From: Chlamydia trachomatis
Lineage (GTDB): Bacteria; Chlamydiota; Chlamydiia; Chlamydiales; Rhabdochlamydiaceae
Assembly (NCBI GenBank): GCA_945898205.1
Contig: CAMDHO010000005.1
Coordinates: forward strand, 1-63,971
Length of the DNA: 63,971 nucleotides
Reading direction: 5' to 3'
The notes under the pieces are model-generated. The model was given only the letters and a program-made list of their open reading frames with translations, was not told where the DNA came from and did no database searches. The position numbers and the translations under genes are program-made. Below are positions 1-8,696 of the stretch, piece after piece; position 1 is the stretch's first letter, and the number at the start of each line of letters is the position of its first letter.

Positions 1-790
1 AGTGAACCGAAGGGGAACCTTGACACGTCTAGACCTTGATCTGCTATAAATCAAAAGGGATGGCGCGAAAGAGTCGTTAAAAAAACAGAAAAAACCAGAC
101 TTAGGGAAGAAAGATCTTAGAATTTACAGAAAAAGACTTGCGTTATCAAGCAAAGCTTCGCGACGCTTATCCTTACTATGATTTTTTCTTGTAGGGGCTC
201 TTGCCCCTGCGCCCCAGCTCCCGCCGATAGAAGTTGGGCACAGCCCTCCTTCTATCTGTTGGAACAGGCATGCTTCGCTATATTTATCGAAAATTCAGGG
301 GAAAGAGACTTCGTCCCTCTCCCCTAACCCCTCTTCCTAAATCAAAAAGAAATCTCAAAAAAACTCTCGATTTTAAAATAGGAAAGTTCTCGATTTTATG
401 TTGCGGAAAATACCGCTTACCTTGCTTCTACTTTGTAGTAGGCCCCCGTACAGGTATAAGAAAAACATTGTATGGAAGAAATGAGAATCGAAGAAAAAAA
501 GATTTTTTTAGCATGAAATCACCAATTAAAATTTGTAAAAAAATGAATAAAAAATGGGAATAAAAAATATATAGGCCACATTTTTCCTCACAAAAACCAA
601 CACTTTTATATATGTTTTCCCTTAGATATTTTTCAATTACTTATTTAACAGTTTTATGTTTTTACAGAAATTAGCTGTAAAAGAAAATCGGTTGGTCTCG
701 ACGTTGGAAAATTTTGATGGGAATGCTCAGGAGTTTGCTATTCTAAAGATCCAATGACCTCTTCTTGTATGAAGAGGTCATTGACAACTT
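1..790. other. intergenic stretch with GC-rich hairpins
   Basis: I see no convincing gene here. A GC-rich patch contains two inverted repeats: a 6-bp stem at 193-198/203-208 and an 8-bp stem at 226-233/249-256. Both stand out from the AT-rich surroundings and could be a mobile hairpin repeat or the end of an unseen gene to the left. The rest up to the cydB stop is AT-rich and holds the hairpin listed at 752-783. A 109-codon open frame at 234-563 is basic, low in complexity and lacks a ribosome binding site, so I do not call it. Confidence 0.5.
752..783 (-). terminator. hairpin terminator after cydAB
   Basis: A perfect 13-bp inverted repeat with a 6-nt loop starts 8 nt after the cydB stop codon. 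On the minus strand it is not followed by a clean U tract, so it may be a stabilising 3' hairpin rather than a textbook intrinsic terminator. Its position at the end of the cydA-cydB pair supports a role in ending or protecting that transcript. Confidence 0.7.
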
Positions 791-1819
791 TTAATAACTC
801 GTATGCTCTATTTTTACCTTACCTCGGAAAACTCTGTAAATGTAAAATCCATAACCAAGAACAAGAGGAACTCCAATTAAAACAATGATCAATAGTATTT
901 TCAAGGTTAAAAAAGAAGACGCTGAATTAAAAATAGTTAAATTATAAAGTTCAGGATTGATAATAGAACGAACTAAAACAGGGTATGTTCCTACTCCAAA
1001 AAGTCCAATTAAACTAGCTATACCAAAACAAGAACAAAGAAAAGCTGTTCCATCTCGTCCTCTAGCAAATTGACCTGGAATCAAACTAAATAGAGCGAAG
1101 GAAAATACCGGCACAAGAAAAAATAGAGGGTATTGCCTCATCTTCTCCGCCATAAAAGGCATGTAAATCAAAGTCGCACAGGTTGTCAAAAAATAAAAAA
1201 CAAAGAACACTACCAAAGATTTCTGAACCCATCCTCGCAGTTTATTATGTAAATCCCCTTCTGTCTTCATCGTAAGATAAATTGTGCCATGCATAACAAA
1301 CAAAGCAACAGAAGTTAAGGCGACCAAAATAGAATAAGGCCTAAAAACTAGAGTAAATGAAGCTGAAAAATCTTTATTCTCATTTAAAGGAACTCCTTCA
1401 ATCAAATTCCCTAAAACTAATCCTACCCCAAAAGCAATCCCAAAGCTAGAGACAGCAAAAACATAATCCCATGTACATCTCCAAGTTTTAGATGGCTGCT
1501 TACTTCGAAATTCGATTGCAACTGCCCTAAAAATCAAGAAGGCTAACAAGATCATGCAAAGGTTATAGAATCCTGAAAAAAGAGAGGCGTAAACATCTGG
1601 AAATCCAGCAAAAAGTCCCCCGCCTAAAACGACTAGCCAAACTTCATTCCCATCCCATACAGGACCGATAGCATTTAAAAAAACTCGTCTTTCTTCATCT
1701 TTTCTTACAAAAACATTAAGAACACCTACGCCTAAATCAAAGCCATCCAACACGGTATAAGCTATCACACAAAAACCAATAACAAAATACCAAAGATGCT
1801 CTAGAAAAAACTCAGTCAT
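791..1819 (-). CDS. cydB: cytochrome bd oxidase subunit II
   Basis: CydB is the second subunit of the cytochrome bd quinol oxidase, which reduces oxygen to water in the inner membrane with high oxygen affinity. The 342-residue product is almost wholly hydrophobic with about eight to nine membrane segments. It has the conserved N-terminal family motif around D-G-F-D-L-G-V-G (residues 25-32) and the G-N-E-V-W-L segment near residue 57. Its length fits the family. The start ATG overlaps the cydA stop by 4 bp (ATGA type), so the two are cotranscribed and probably translationally coupled. The order cydA-cydB beside the dacA-ybbR-lpxL cluster matches my memory of Chlamydia trachomatis CT010-CT014. 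Confidence 0.95.
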   Translation of the reverse strand: MTEFFLEHLWYFVIGFCVIAYTVLDGFDLGVGVLNVFVRKDEERRVFLNAIGPVWDGNEVWLVVLGGGLFAGFPDVYASLFSGFYNLCMILLAFLIFRAVAIEFRSKQPSKTWRCTWDYVFAVSSFGIAFGVGLVLGNLIEGVPLNENKDFSASFTLVFRPYSILVALTSVALFVMHGTIYLTMKTEGDLHNKLRGWVQKSLVVFFVFYFLTTCATLIYMPFMAEKMRQYPLFFLVPVFSFALFSLIPGQFARGRDGTAFLCSCFGIASLIGLFGVGTYPVLVRSIINPELYNLTIFNSASSFLTLKILLIIVLIGVPLVLGYGFYIYRVFRGKVKIEHTSY

Positions 1820-3180
1820 AAAGTCTCCTGTGATTCATACGGATTAGCATACTCTGACGGCATATTATCCTCAGGTCCGTGTTTAATTTTCTGATCTAGT
1901 AAATAGATGAAAAGAGAAAATAAGAGAATGTAAATCACAATAAACATAACAATAGAAGCCACTACTTGCCCAGACTGAATCGCTGCAGACACTCCATCAA
2001 CCGTTCTAAGTAATTTATACACAATCCAAGGTTGCCGTCCCATTTCAGCCGTAAACCAGCCAGCTTGATTAGCTAATTGAGGAAATGCAACAGAAAGAAT
2101 TAAACACTTTAAAATCCATTTAGAATTTTCTAAAATTTTCTTTCTCCAAAGAATAACTGCACAGAAAACACAAAAACACATCATGAACCACATCATAATC
2201 ATTAGATGGTATACTTGAAAAAGAACAGGAACATTGGGCCACTCATCCCTAGGAAAGTCTTCAAGGCCAGGAACTGGTGTTTTGAAATTAGAATAGGTTA
2301 AAAAACTCAAACCACCTGGCAGCTTAATCCCTTTAACAGTTTCGTTTTTTGCATCGACATAGCCGATAATCCCCATTGGGGTATAATTTTGAGTTTTGTA
2401 AACACCCTCAATCGCGGCTAATTTAATCGGTTGATTCTTTGCCACCCCTTTAGCTGTTGTATCTGCAGAAATCAGCTGTAATACAAGAACTATTGAACCA
2501 CTAATAAGTCCCAACTTCATGCATGTTCTAGAAAATTCCTTATGCTTTTTCTTGAGCATATAATAAGCGCTTACACTTAAGACAAGAAAAATTCCAGATA
2601 ACCAGCAACCCAATATTACATGTGTTAGCCTGGTCATAGCCGAAGGATTGAATACCATCTCCCAAAAATCTGTGACCACAGCTTTAGCTTGCAAGCCCTC
2701 TCCTACAATCTTAAATCCTGCAGGTGTTTGCATCCAGGAATTTGCCACCACAATCCAAATGGCGCTAAAGTGCGATCCAAGGGCGACCATCACCGTTGAT
2801 AAATAGTGAATTCTCGCACTGACTCTTTCCCATCCAAAAAGCATAATCCCTATAAATCCAGCTTCTAAAAAAAAAGCAAAAATACCTTCAGCACCTAAAG
2901 CGCTACCAAATACATCACCTACAAAACGAGAATATCGAGCCCAGTTTGTTCCAAAACCAAAAAGCTGAACAAGTCCTGTTGCGACACCTAAAGCAAATGT
3001 TAAACCAAATATTTTAATCCAAAATTGAGCCATTTTTTTATAGAGAGGCTTTTTTGTTTTGAGATACATCCCTTCTATAATAATAAGCATTAAACCTAAC
3101 CCGATGCTTAAAGGCGGATAAATATAATGAAAGGAACTCGTCAGGGCAAATTGAATTCGAGATAAAACGACAACATCCAT
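1816..3180 (-). CDS. cydA: cytochrome bd oxidase subunit I
   Basis: CydA is the haem-carrying subunit of cytochrome bd oxidase and oxidises quinol at the membrane. The 454-residue protein starts like typical CydA, with an N-terminal histidine (residue 18) in a S-F-H-Y-I-Y-P-P context that serves as the haem b595 ligand in the family. It has the acidic A-E-G-I-F-A-F-F-L-E segment (residues 98-107), a T-H-V-I-L-G-C-W segment for a second haem ligand, and the diagnostic G-R-Q-P-W motif near residue 391. The periplasmic Q-loop is present and of the short type. It is the first gene of the cydAB pair and lies divergent from dacA, with a small unknown gene between them. Confidence 0.96.
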   Translation of the reverse strand: MDVVVLSRIQFALTSSFHYIYPPLSIGLGLMLIIIEGMYLKTKKPLYKKMAQFWIKIFGLTFALGVATGLVQLFGFGTNWARYSRFVGDVFGSALGAEGIFAFFLEAGFIGIMLFGWERVSARIHYLSTVMVALGSHFSAIWIVVANSWMQTPAGFKIVGEGLQAKAVVTDFWEMVFNPSAMTRLTHVILGCWLSGIFLVLSVSAYYMLKKKHKEFSRTCMKLGLISGSIVLVLQLISADTTAKGVAKNQPIKLAAIEGVYKTQNYTPMGIIGYVDAKNETVKGIKLPGGLSFLTYSNFKTPVPGLEDFPRDEWPNVPVLFQVYHLMIMMWFMMCFCVFCAVILWRKKILENSKWILKCLILSVAFPQLANQAGWFTAEMGRQPWIVYKLLRTVDGVSAAIQSGQVVASIVMFIVIYILLFSLFIYLLDQKIKHGPEDNMPSEYANPYESQETL

Positions 3181-3263
3181 AACAGTTTTTCCTGATAATA
3201 AATAAATAAGCTATCATTGTACAATTTTTTTTTTAATTAGTAAAGTTAAGAATCCTCAACTTT

Positions 3264-3626
3264 TCAAGGACTATAAGCTTTTTTCAAAAGAATTTTGCGA
3301 GTAATTAAAACAAATTTCCTTGCCTTAATCGTCGAAAAAAGTTCTTCTTCATTGAGCAAAGTATTAGACTTTATGAAATTTTCTTTGTCTGTGTCTTGAT
3401 CAAAAAACGCAAGAAATCGATAAATCAGACTTTGGTTTGGGACTCGGTTGTAAAAAACTAAAACAATGTCATGTGAGGCATGCTTTAGAACAATCTTATC
3501 CTCGGCATCTAAACTTAATAGGGCCCGTTGTTGTAATTTTTCCAGCAAGTCATATGTAAACCCTTCGTGAACATACACTTCATCGACACCAAATTTTGCA
3601 TGGGCATAATTGTCTTGAGACGACAT
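3264..3626 (-). CDS. small hypothetical protein
   Basis: I do not recognise this 120-residue protein. It is mixed charged and hydrophobic, has no signal peptide or membrane helix, and looks like a small globular cytoplasmic protein with a basic C-terminus (R-K-I-L-L-K-K). The start ATG is preceded on the minus strand by an A-rich AGGAAA ribosome binding site about 5 nt upstream, which supports translation. It sits 83 bp upstream of cydA on the same strand and might share its transcript. No catalytic motif is visible. Confidence 0.7.
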   Translation of the reverse strand: MSSQDNYAHAKFGVDEVYVHEGFTYDLLEKLQQRALLSLDAEDKIVLKHASHDIVLVFYNRVPNQSLIYRFLAFFDQDTDKENFIKSNTLLNEEELFSTIKARKFVLITRKILLKKAYSP

Positions 3627-3775
3627 ATTTTCCTTAAAAGTTAATTACGTAAGGTTAAAAAATTCAAGATTGCTTGTTTAGTATAAATTATGGGCCAATT
3701 TGCGGTCTACTTATGACTTAAAACTTAATGTATTTTCTAGCAACTCACATGGAGAAATCTTCAAATCCATTGATT

Positions 3776-3804
3776 TTGACAATCGCATAATACTCTCTTA
3801 ACTT
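3776..3804 (+). promoter_or_regulatory. candidate promoter upstream of dacA
   Basis: A perfect TTGACA at 3776-3781 is followed after 17 bp by TAACTT, a weak -10 match. It would give a leader of roughly 100 nt before dacA. The -35 is strong and the -10 poor, so confidence is limited. Confidence 0.35.
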
Positions 3805-3912
3805 TAAGAAAACCGTTAAAAAAACAGTAAAAAAAGTTGTCAGCAACTCACTGAACCCATATGCTAAAAAAAACACCTAGTTAGTCTAAAAGAAGAAGGG
3901 TCTCCGCATCTT

Positions 3913-4707
3913 ATGAGCACGTTTAACTTTTTAATTCCTTTTTTAGAAATTGTCGTGATTTCAGTCATGATCAATTACCTTCTTTCCTTCTTCTGGAATA
4001 CTCGCTCTATGGACTTAGTATGGGGACTCTTTGCATTTTTAATCATGTTTGCTATTTCTTCTTGGTTAAACTTCCCTATCTTACACAAAATCATGCTACT
4101 TGTAGCTAACGTATCCGTCATAGCAGTCTTAATCATCTTTCAACCCGAATTAAGGGTAGCTCTTTCTAAATTAAGTCTTAAAGGCAAACGTGTTAAAGAA
4201 ATCACTGAATATGAAAAGTTTTTAGATCAACTGGCCACCTCTATTTACCGTTTGGCAGAAAAATATACAGGCGCTTTAATTGTTCTAGAAAATGAAGATT
4301 TTCTAGATGAATTCGCTAATAAAGCAGTAAAGCTTAATGCCGAATTTTCTTCTGAACTCCTAGAAACAATTTTTGTTGCCTCGACTCCCTTACATGATGG
4401 CGCTGTTATTTTACGAGATTGCAAAATTATTGCGGCTTCCGTTATCTTACCCTTGGCAGAAGACAGTTCTCAATTAGCTCGTTCTATGGGGACAAGACAT
4501 AGAGCCGGTCTTGGGATCAGTCATTTAACAGATGCTCTTATTATTGTTGTTTCTGAAGAAACCGGAAAGGTTTCCATTGCTAGAGATGGAATCATGACAA
4601 GAGGCGTTAAAGTAGATAGATTCAAAGCGATCATCCGTAGTATCTTTGCACCAACTCCCAAAGATCTCTCTTCAAAATTCAACCTCTCCGAATGGATAAA
4701 GCAATGA
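3913..4707 (+). CDS. dacA: diadenylate cyclase (c-di-AMP synthase)
   Basis: The product joins two ATP molecules into cyclic di-AMP, a second messenger tied to cell envelope and osmotic control, and one that infected hosts can sense. The 264-residue protein has about three N-terminal membrane helices (residues 5-60) followed by a DisA_N/DAC catalytic domain. Both catalytic motifs are visible: D-G-A near residues 161-164 (context L-H-D-G-A-V-I-L) and R-H-R near 195-199 (context G-T-R-H-R-A-G-L-G). This is the CdaA/DacA architecture, and the next gene is its usual partner, a YbbR protein. It heads a chain of four overlapping genes. I recall the C. trachomatis equivalent as CT012 (YbbP). Confidence 0.95.
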   Translation: MSTFNFLIPFLEIVVISVMINYLLSFFWNTRSMDLVWGLFAFLIMFAISSWLNFPILHKIMLLVANVSVIAVLIIFQPELRVALSKLSLKGKRVKEITEYEKFLDQLATSIYRLAEKYTGALIVLENEDFLDEFANKAVKLNAEFSSELLETIFVASTPLHDGAVILRDCKIIAASVILPLAEDSSQLARSMGTRHRAGLGISHLTDALIIVVSEETGKVSIARDGIMTRGVKVDRFKAIIRSIFAPTPKDLSSKFNLSEWIKQ

Positions 4708-5966
4708 AAACGCTTTTTAAAAAAATATTTATATTTAGCTGGCAACGCAAAGCAGTGGCCCTCTTACTAGGCATGATAATTTGGCTTGTTGTAAATCACT
4801 CTCTGACTTCAACAAAAACTATTGATAACATTTTAGTTCGAGTTATTAACTTACCTCCGGGGAAAACAATTGAAGGAATGCAAAGCAACGGAAAACTTAA
4901 TAAAAAGCTTACATTGACTCTCGTAGGAAACACTAATACTCTCGAAGAACTCAATTCAAATGATTTAGAAATTGTTATCGATGCCATAGATAAACCCGAC
5001 GATTGGACTAATATAGTCTCTAAAAAAAACCTTGTTTCACTCAATCCGGAAATCGATCTTGCTAGCGGCATATCGCGTATTTACCAACCGAATTTCACTC
5101 TACATATGACTAATCTTGTTACAGAAGAAATCCCTGTTTCTATTACAAGACCCTTTGGAGAGTCTCCAAGAGGGTATAAATTTCTTGATGTTTGGCCTTA
5201 TAGTTTAAATGTTAAGGTTAGTGGCCCAGAAGATGTAATCAAACGACTTAAACTCAAAGAGCAGAAACTTACATTCAACCTCAGTGAGATTTCTAAAACA
5301 CAACTCGATGTATTAGCGAGTCATCAAAACACTGAAAAATCAGGAGTTGTTAGTTTTTTTGTCCCGGATCAGTGGAAACAAATTAATATCCCTCTCCTTT
5401 CTGATACCCCTATTGAAATTAACGATGCTCAAGACAAAACGCTTCGAATTGACTTCATCCGATATACTTTGATCCCTCTAGACTCTTCTATTTTAGTGTC
5501 TCTATTTTATCCTCAGGAATATAGCAAGACGATTAATCCAACCTCTTTACAAATTCGTCCCAATGAACTTGTTACAGAAAACAATGAAATTTTCACGATA
5601 AACACCCCTTTATACGCGAAAGGAACAGACCTTATCTTCGCTCAAATTGTTAAAGATTGGATTCAAATTGTCATTATTGCAGCTCCTAAATCTTTAGGCC
5701 ATCCTCTTGAATGGAATCTACAGTTCATCAATGCAGCTGAACTTGAGGACGAATACGTAACTACCCTCATGTCTGATTCTTCAGATGAAGATATTCAATC
5801 CATGAGACCTAGCCTTAGAAATGAATATTTAAGAAATCGCTTTCGCAGTTACATGAATCGCTTCGAACTCTTTAAATCTGAAACTGCAAGATTTGAGTTG
5901 AATGCGGTAATTGAAGGCCATTTTGTAGACATCAAAGAAACGGTAGAAACACATTCTTCTTTATGA
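4704..5966 (+). CDS. ybbR: YbbR-domain regulator of diadenylate cyclase
   Basis: The protein is one membrane helix near the N-terminus (about residues 12-35) followed by a long extracytoplasmic region with YbbR-type repeats. In other bacteria the YbbR protein CdaR is encoded next to and modulates the diadenylate cyclase CdaA. Here the gene overlaps dacA, which supports the same partnership. I chose the ATG at 4704 because it overlaps the dacA stop as ATGA. An upstream in-frame ATG at 4692 would add only four residues and lies inside dacA. Its stop overlaps the start of the acyltransferase gene by 4 bp. I recall CT011 as the C. trachomatis equivalent. Confidence 0.88.
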   Translation: MKTLFKKIFIFSWQRKAVALLLGMIIWLVVNHSLTSTKTIDNILVRVINLPPGKTIEGMQSNGKLNKKLTLTLVGNTNTLEELNSNDLEIVIDAIDKPDDWTNIVSKKNLVSLNPEIDLASGISRIYQPNFTLHMTNLVTEEIPVSITRPFGESPRGYKFLDVWPYSLNVKVSGPEDVIKRLKLKEQKLTFNLSEISKTQLDVLASHQNTEKSGVVSFFVPDQWKQINIPLLSDTPIEINDAQDKTLRIDFIRYTLIPLDSSILVSLFYPQEYSKTINPTSLQIRPNELVTENNEIFTINTPLYAKGTDLIFAQIVKDWIQIVIIAAPKSLGHPLEWNLQFINAAELEDEYVTTLMSDSSDEDIQSMRPSLRNEYLRNRFRSYMNRFELFKSETARFELNAVIEGHFVDIKETVETHSSL

Positions 5967-7231
5967 AATTTAAATTGCTTTTACATTGCTTCTCTTATCT
6001 ATTGATTCGATGCTTTCTGTTCCCCTTTTCCCTACTTCCATATAAATGGATTCACAAAATAGGAAACTGGCTTGGAGTGGTTACCTTCCCCTTTTTAACA
6101 AGATATCGAAAAAGAGCCCTTAGCAACCTTTCTATTGCCTCAGATTTAAGACTATCTAATCTAGAAATTGAAAAGATTGCTAAAGAATCTCTTGGCAATC
6201 TTTTCATTACAGCTCTTGAATATGGGAAACTTTCCAGAGAAAAAAACATACAAAACATTGCCCAATGTATAAATCCTGAAGAAGCCTCTAAAATTCTTGA
6301 AAGTGGAAAAGGAGTTGTTTTTTTCTGTGCTCATCAAGCCAATTGGGAAATGCTATTTTTAGACGGAACATCTCGAATAAAAGGAATAGCCATAGGACAA
6401 CCTATTGCAAATAGATTTCTTTATAGTTGGATTCTTCGTATAAGACAGAAGTTTGGAGGGAAAATCATTGAACCTAAACAATCTGTTAAAGAAGGGTTAA
6501 AAGCCCTTAAAAAAGGACAATTTCTAGGCATTGTAGGCGACCAAGGATTACCAGATGGTGGATATTCTTCTTCTTTTTTAGGACGGCAAGCTTTTACATC
6601 TCCTCTTCCAGCTCTTTTATCTCATCGAAGTGGCTCTCCTATTATCGTAGCTACAACGACAAGAAAAAATGGAAAATATTTAATCCACTATGCCCCTCCT
6701 ATTTGGCCAGATAGCTCAAAGAGCATGGAAGAAGATATTCCTATTCTTATGAATGCTAGTCTTAATATCTTAGAAAAGAGCATTCGAAAAAATCCAGGAC
6801 AATGGCTTTGGCAACATAATAAATGGAAGCAACAAGGCCCTGGAAGACTAAAAAAAGCATATAGACAAGACACCATAGCTATTTTTTTGCCTTTAGAAAA
6901 AAAAGACTGGGAACCACTTCTGGCACATTTGCCTGTGTTTAGAGAAATTTACCCTACAGAATTTTTAACTTTTTTTATCCCTAAAGAAATAACTCTTGAA
7001 AGAACCCTTGCTTCAGAAATAATTTACTATAGAAAATCTTCAAGTCTTAAAAAAAAGGACTACCGGTTCAAACTCATTTTTAACTTTACCTTAGACAACT
7101 CATTGAATGCCCATTTTTTACATTTAGCCGCTTTTGAAGCTCTAACTTTAAAAAAAATAGGGTCTCTTTCTCAGAGACCCAAAGACCCATTATCATCCCA
7201 ACTAAAAAAAGTGATTCTTTATGCCAGCTGA
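5963..7231 (+). CDS. lpxL: lipid A biosynthesis acyltransferase (LpxL/HtrB family)
   Basis: This enzyme family adds a secondary acyl chain to lipid A at the inner membrane. The 422-residue protein has an N-terminal hydrophobic anchor (residues 8-30) and the H-x4-E catalytic motif at about H125 to E130 (context C-A-H-Q-A-N-W-E). Further family blocks include G-D-Q-G-L-P near residue 193 and W-L-W-Q-H-N-K-W-K near residue 286. The usual family protein ends near residue 300. About 120 extra residues follow here that I cannot assign. The start overlaps the ybbR stop by 4 bp and the 3' end overlaps rsmE by 11 bp, so the genes are probably translated as a coupled set. I recall HtrB (CT010) at the matching place in C. 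trachomatis. Confidence 0.9.
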   Translation: MKFKLLLHCFSYLLIRCFLFPFSLLPYKWIHKIGNWLGVVTFPFLTRYRKRALSNLSIASDLRLSNLEIEKIAKESLGNLFITALEYGKLSREKNIQNIAQCINPEEASKILESGKGVVFFCAHQANWEMLFLDGTSRIKGIAIGQPIANRFLYSWILRIRQKFGGKIIEPKQSVKEGLKALKKGQFLGIVGDQGLPDGGYSSSFLGRQAFTSPLPALLSHRSGSPIIVATTTRKNGKYLIHYAPPIWPDSSKSMEEDIPILMNASLNILEKSIRKNPGQWLWQHNKWKQQGPGRLKKAYRQDTIAIFLPLEKKDWEPLLAHLPVFREIYPTEFLTFFIPKEITLERTLASEIIYYRKSSSLKKKDYRFKLIFNFTLDNSLNAHFLHLAAFEALTLKKIGSLSQRPKDPLSSQLKKVILYAS

Positions 7232-7952
7232 ACGATTTTATATTAAAGACCCCTCTTTCTCTATAAAAAAACTTATAACTTTAGAAAAAGAAGAATTCCA
7301 TCATTTATTTAATGTAATGAGACTTAAAGTCGGAGAAATAGTTGATCTCATTGATGGCAAAGGATCAGTAGCTAGTGCCCGCATTCAATCTATAGGAAAA
7401 CACAGTGCATCGCTTCAAATTCAATCGATTCACAAAGAAACGACCCCATCTTATAGACTTATTTTGGCACAGGCCATTCCTAGACTATCAAACCTCGAAT
7501 ATATTATTGAAAAAGGAGTTGAATTAGGTGTCACAGATTTATGGCTGTTCCCAGGAACCCTAAGTGAGAAAAAAGAGCTGTCACCCTCTCAAATTGAACG
7601 GATTCATCATATAACATTATCTGCCATAAAACAGTGCGGAAGACTGTTCCTTCCAAATATTATCTTTCGTCCCTCTCTGCTTAGTTGGTCCCCAGAAGAA
7701 CTTCCCTCCGATTCCTTTTTTGGTGATACCAGACCTTCAGCTCCTCTTTTTTTAAACTCCTTACTTTCTCTTTCATCCTCCTCTCTTCTCTTTGCTATTG
7801 GCCCTGAGAAAGGATTTCAAGAACAAGAAGTAATTTACATGGAAAACACTCTTTCAATGAAAGGAGTCAAACTTCATCAAAATATTTTAAGAGCTGAAAC
7901 CGCCGCTGTCCACTCGCTTTCTTTATCTTCTGCTTTTATTTTAAAGAAGTAA
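7221..7952 (+). CDS. rsmE: 16S rRNA m3U1498 methyltransferase
   Basis: RsmE methylates N3 of U1498 in 16S rRNA using S-adenosylmethionine. The 243-residue protein has the N-terminal PUA-like region (H-H-L-F-N-V-M-R-L) and a C-terminal SPOUT/trefoil-knot domain. The cofactor-binding signature A-I-G-P-E-K-G-F is near residue 193, and the closing segment L-R-A-E-T-A-A follows near residue 223. The length is normal for the family. It is the last of four overlapping genes starting with dacA. I see no clear terminator before the next gene. Confidence 0.95.
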   Translation: MPAERFYIKDPSFSIKKLITLEKEEFHHLFNVMRLKVGEIVDLIDGKGSVASARIQSIGKHSASLQIQSIHKETTPSYRLILAQAIPRLSNLEYIIEKGVELGVTDLWLFPGTLSEKKELSPSQIERIHHITLSAIKQCGRLFLPNIIFRPSLLSWSPEELPSDSFFGDTRPSAPLFLNSLLSLSSSSLLFAIGPEKGFQEQEVIYMENTLSMKGVKLHQNILRAETAAVHSLSLSSAFILKK

Positions 7953-8026
7953 TAAAAAATTGCAATCTGGCATAAAAACACTAACTATGATGTAATATTG
8001 ATATTCACATTATTACGAGGTGTTTT

Positions 8027-8452
8027 ATGCCAATTAGACCCGTTAGCCCTTCTTACTCAAAGCACACTTCCCCTTTTGGAGGAACAACTCGATCTTCTTT
8101 TTCCGCTAGTAATTCGTATGTAAAAACTTCAGCTCCTTTTTGCACTAGGAGAACTTATGCAAATCCTTCTACTGCAAGCTACAGTTCTTACGTTTCTCGT
8201 CCTTGGAACTTTTACAGGCCTGCCCCTGTTGTAATTTACGATACCGCCCCGACTATTCCTCATTACACCACTGATAGCTCATCGCATTCGAATGCTGCAT
8301 CAGCAGTTCTAGCAGGAGTTTTTTTAACAGTTATAGCATTAGCAGTTCTCAACCACTCCCTTTCTAAAGATTACATTTGTCAAATGGTTCAAGATTGTAA
8401 CGACATTACAAACATTTGCTCCGGTCCATTTGAGCAATGTAGTCGTATATGA
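8027..8452 (+). CDS. hypothetical Ser/Thr-rich single-pass membrane protein
   Basis: I do not recognise this 141-residue protein. The first 85 residues are rich in Ser, Thr, Pro, Tyr and Arg and look disordered. A single hydrophobic segment follows at about residues 89-108, and the last 30 residues carry four cysteines (Y-I-C-Q-M-V-Q-D-C pattern). There is a good ribosome binding site, ACGAGG, about 8 nt before the ATG. A disordered N-terminus, one membrane segment and a cysteine-rich tail fit an envelope or secreted host-contact protein, but that is inference. It stands alone between rsmE and the small genes at 8.7-9.7 kb. Confidence 0.7.
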   Translation: MPIRPVSPSYSKHTSPFGGTTRSSFSASNSYVKTSAPFCTRRTYANPSTASYSSYVSRPWNFYRPAPVVIYDTAPTIPHYTTDSSSHSNAASAVLAGVFLTVIALAVLNHSLSKDYICQMVQDCNDITNICSGPFEQCSRI

Positions 8453-8516
8453 ATCGAATTAAATAATTAAGCTCTGAAGGGATTTCCCCTGTCATCCAAC
8501 TCGACTGTAAAGAAGA

Positions 8517-8696
8517 ATGGGAGATTTCCGAGAGTGCGCGGAAAGCGCGGTTTTGAGCTTCCTATTGGCATCTATCCAAAACTTCCAAACATGTTGCCTA
8601 CAATTTTGTTCAGGTAGGGGGCAACTGCCTTGGACGTTTTTGTACAGCACTTTCATGGGGCACTTGGAAGGATCCTCTGAAAATTTTATTCTTTAG
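8517..8696 (+). CDS. possible 59-residue peptide
   Basis: This short open frame starts with ATG and stays open for 59 codons to a TAG at 8694-8696. It overlaps the end of the convergent gene by 4 bp. The product would have five cysteines (two adjacent) and several aromatics, with no clear membrane helix. Upstream is only a weak purine-rich AAAGAAG. The region is more GC-rich than its surroundings and has a short GCGC hairpin near 8538, so a non-coding explanation is equally possible. Confidence 0.2.
   Translation: MGDFRECAESAVLSFLLASIQNFQTCCLQFCSGRGQLPWTFLYSTFMGHLEGSSENFIL

Noticed and set aside
234-563. 109-codon plus-strand open frame
   Set aside because: Basic, low-complexity translation, no ribosome binding site, and its 5' part covers the hairpin-rich patch.
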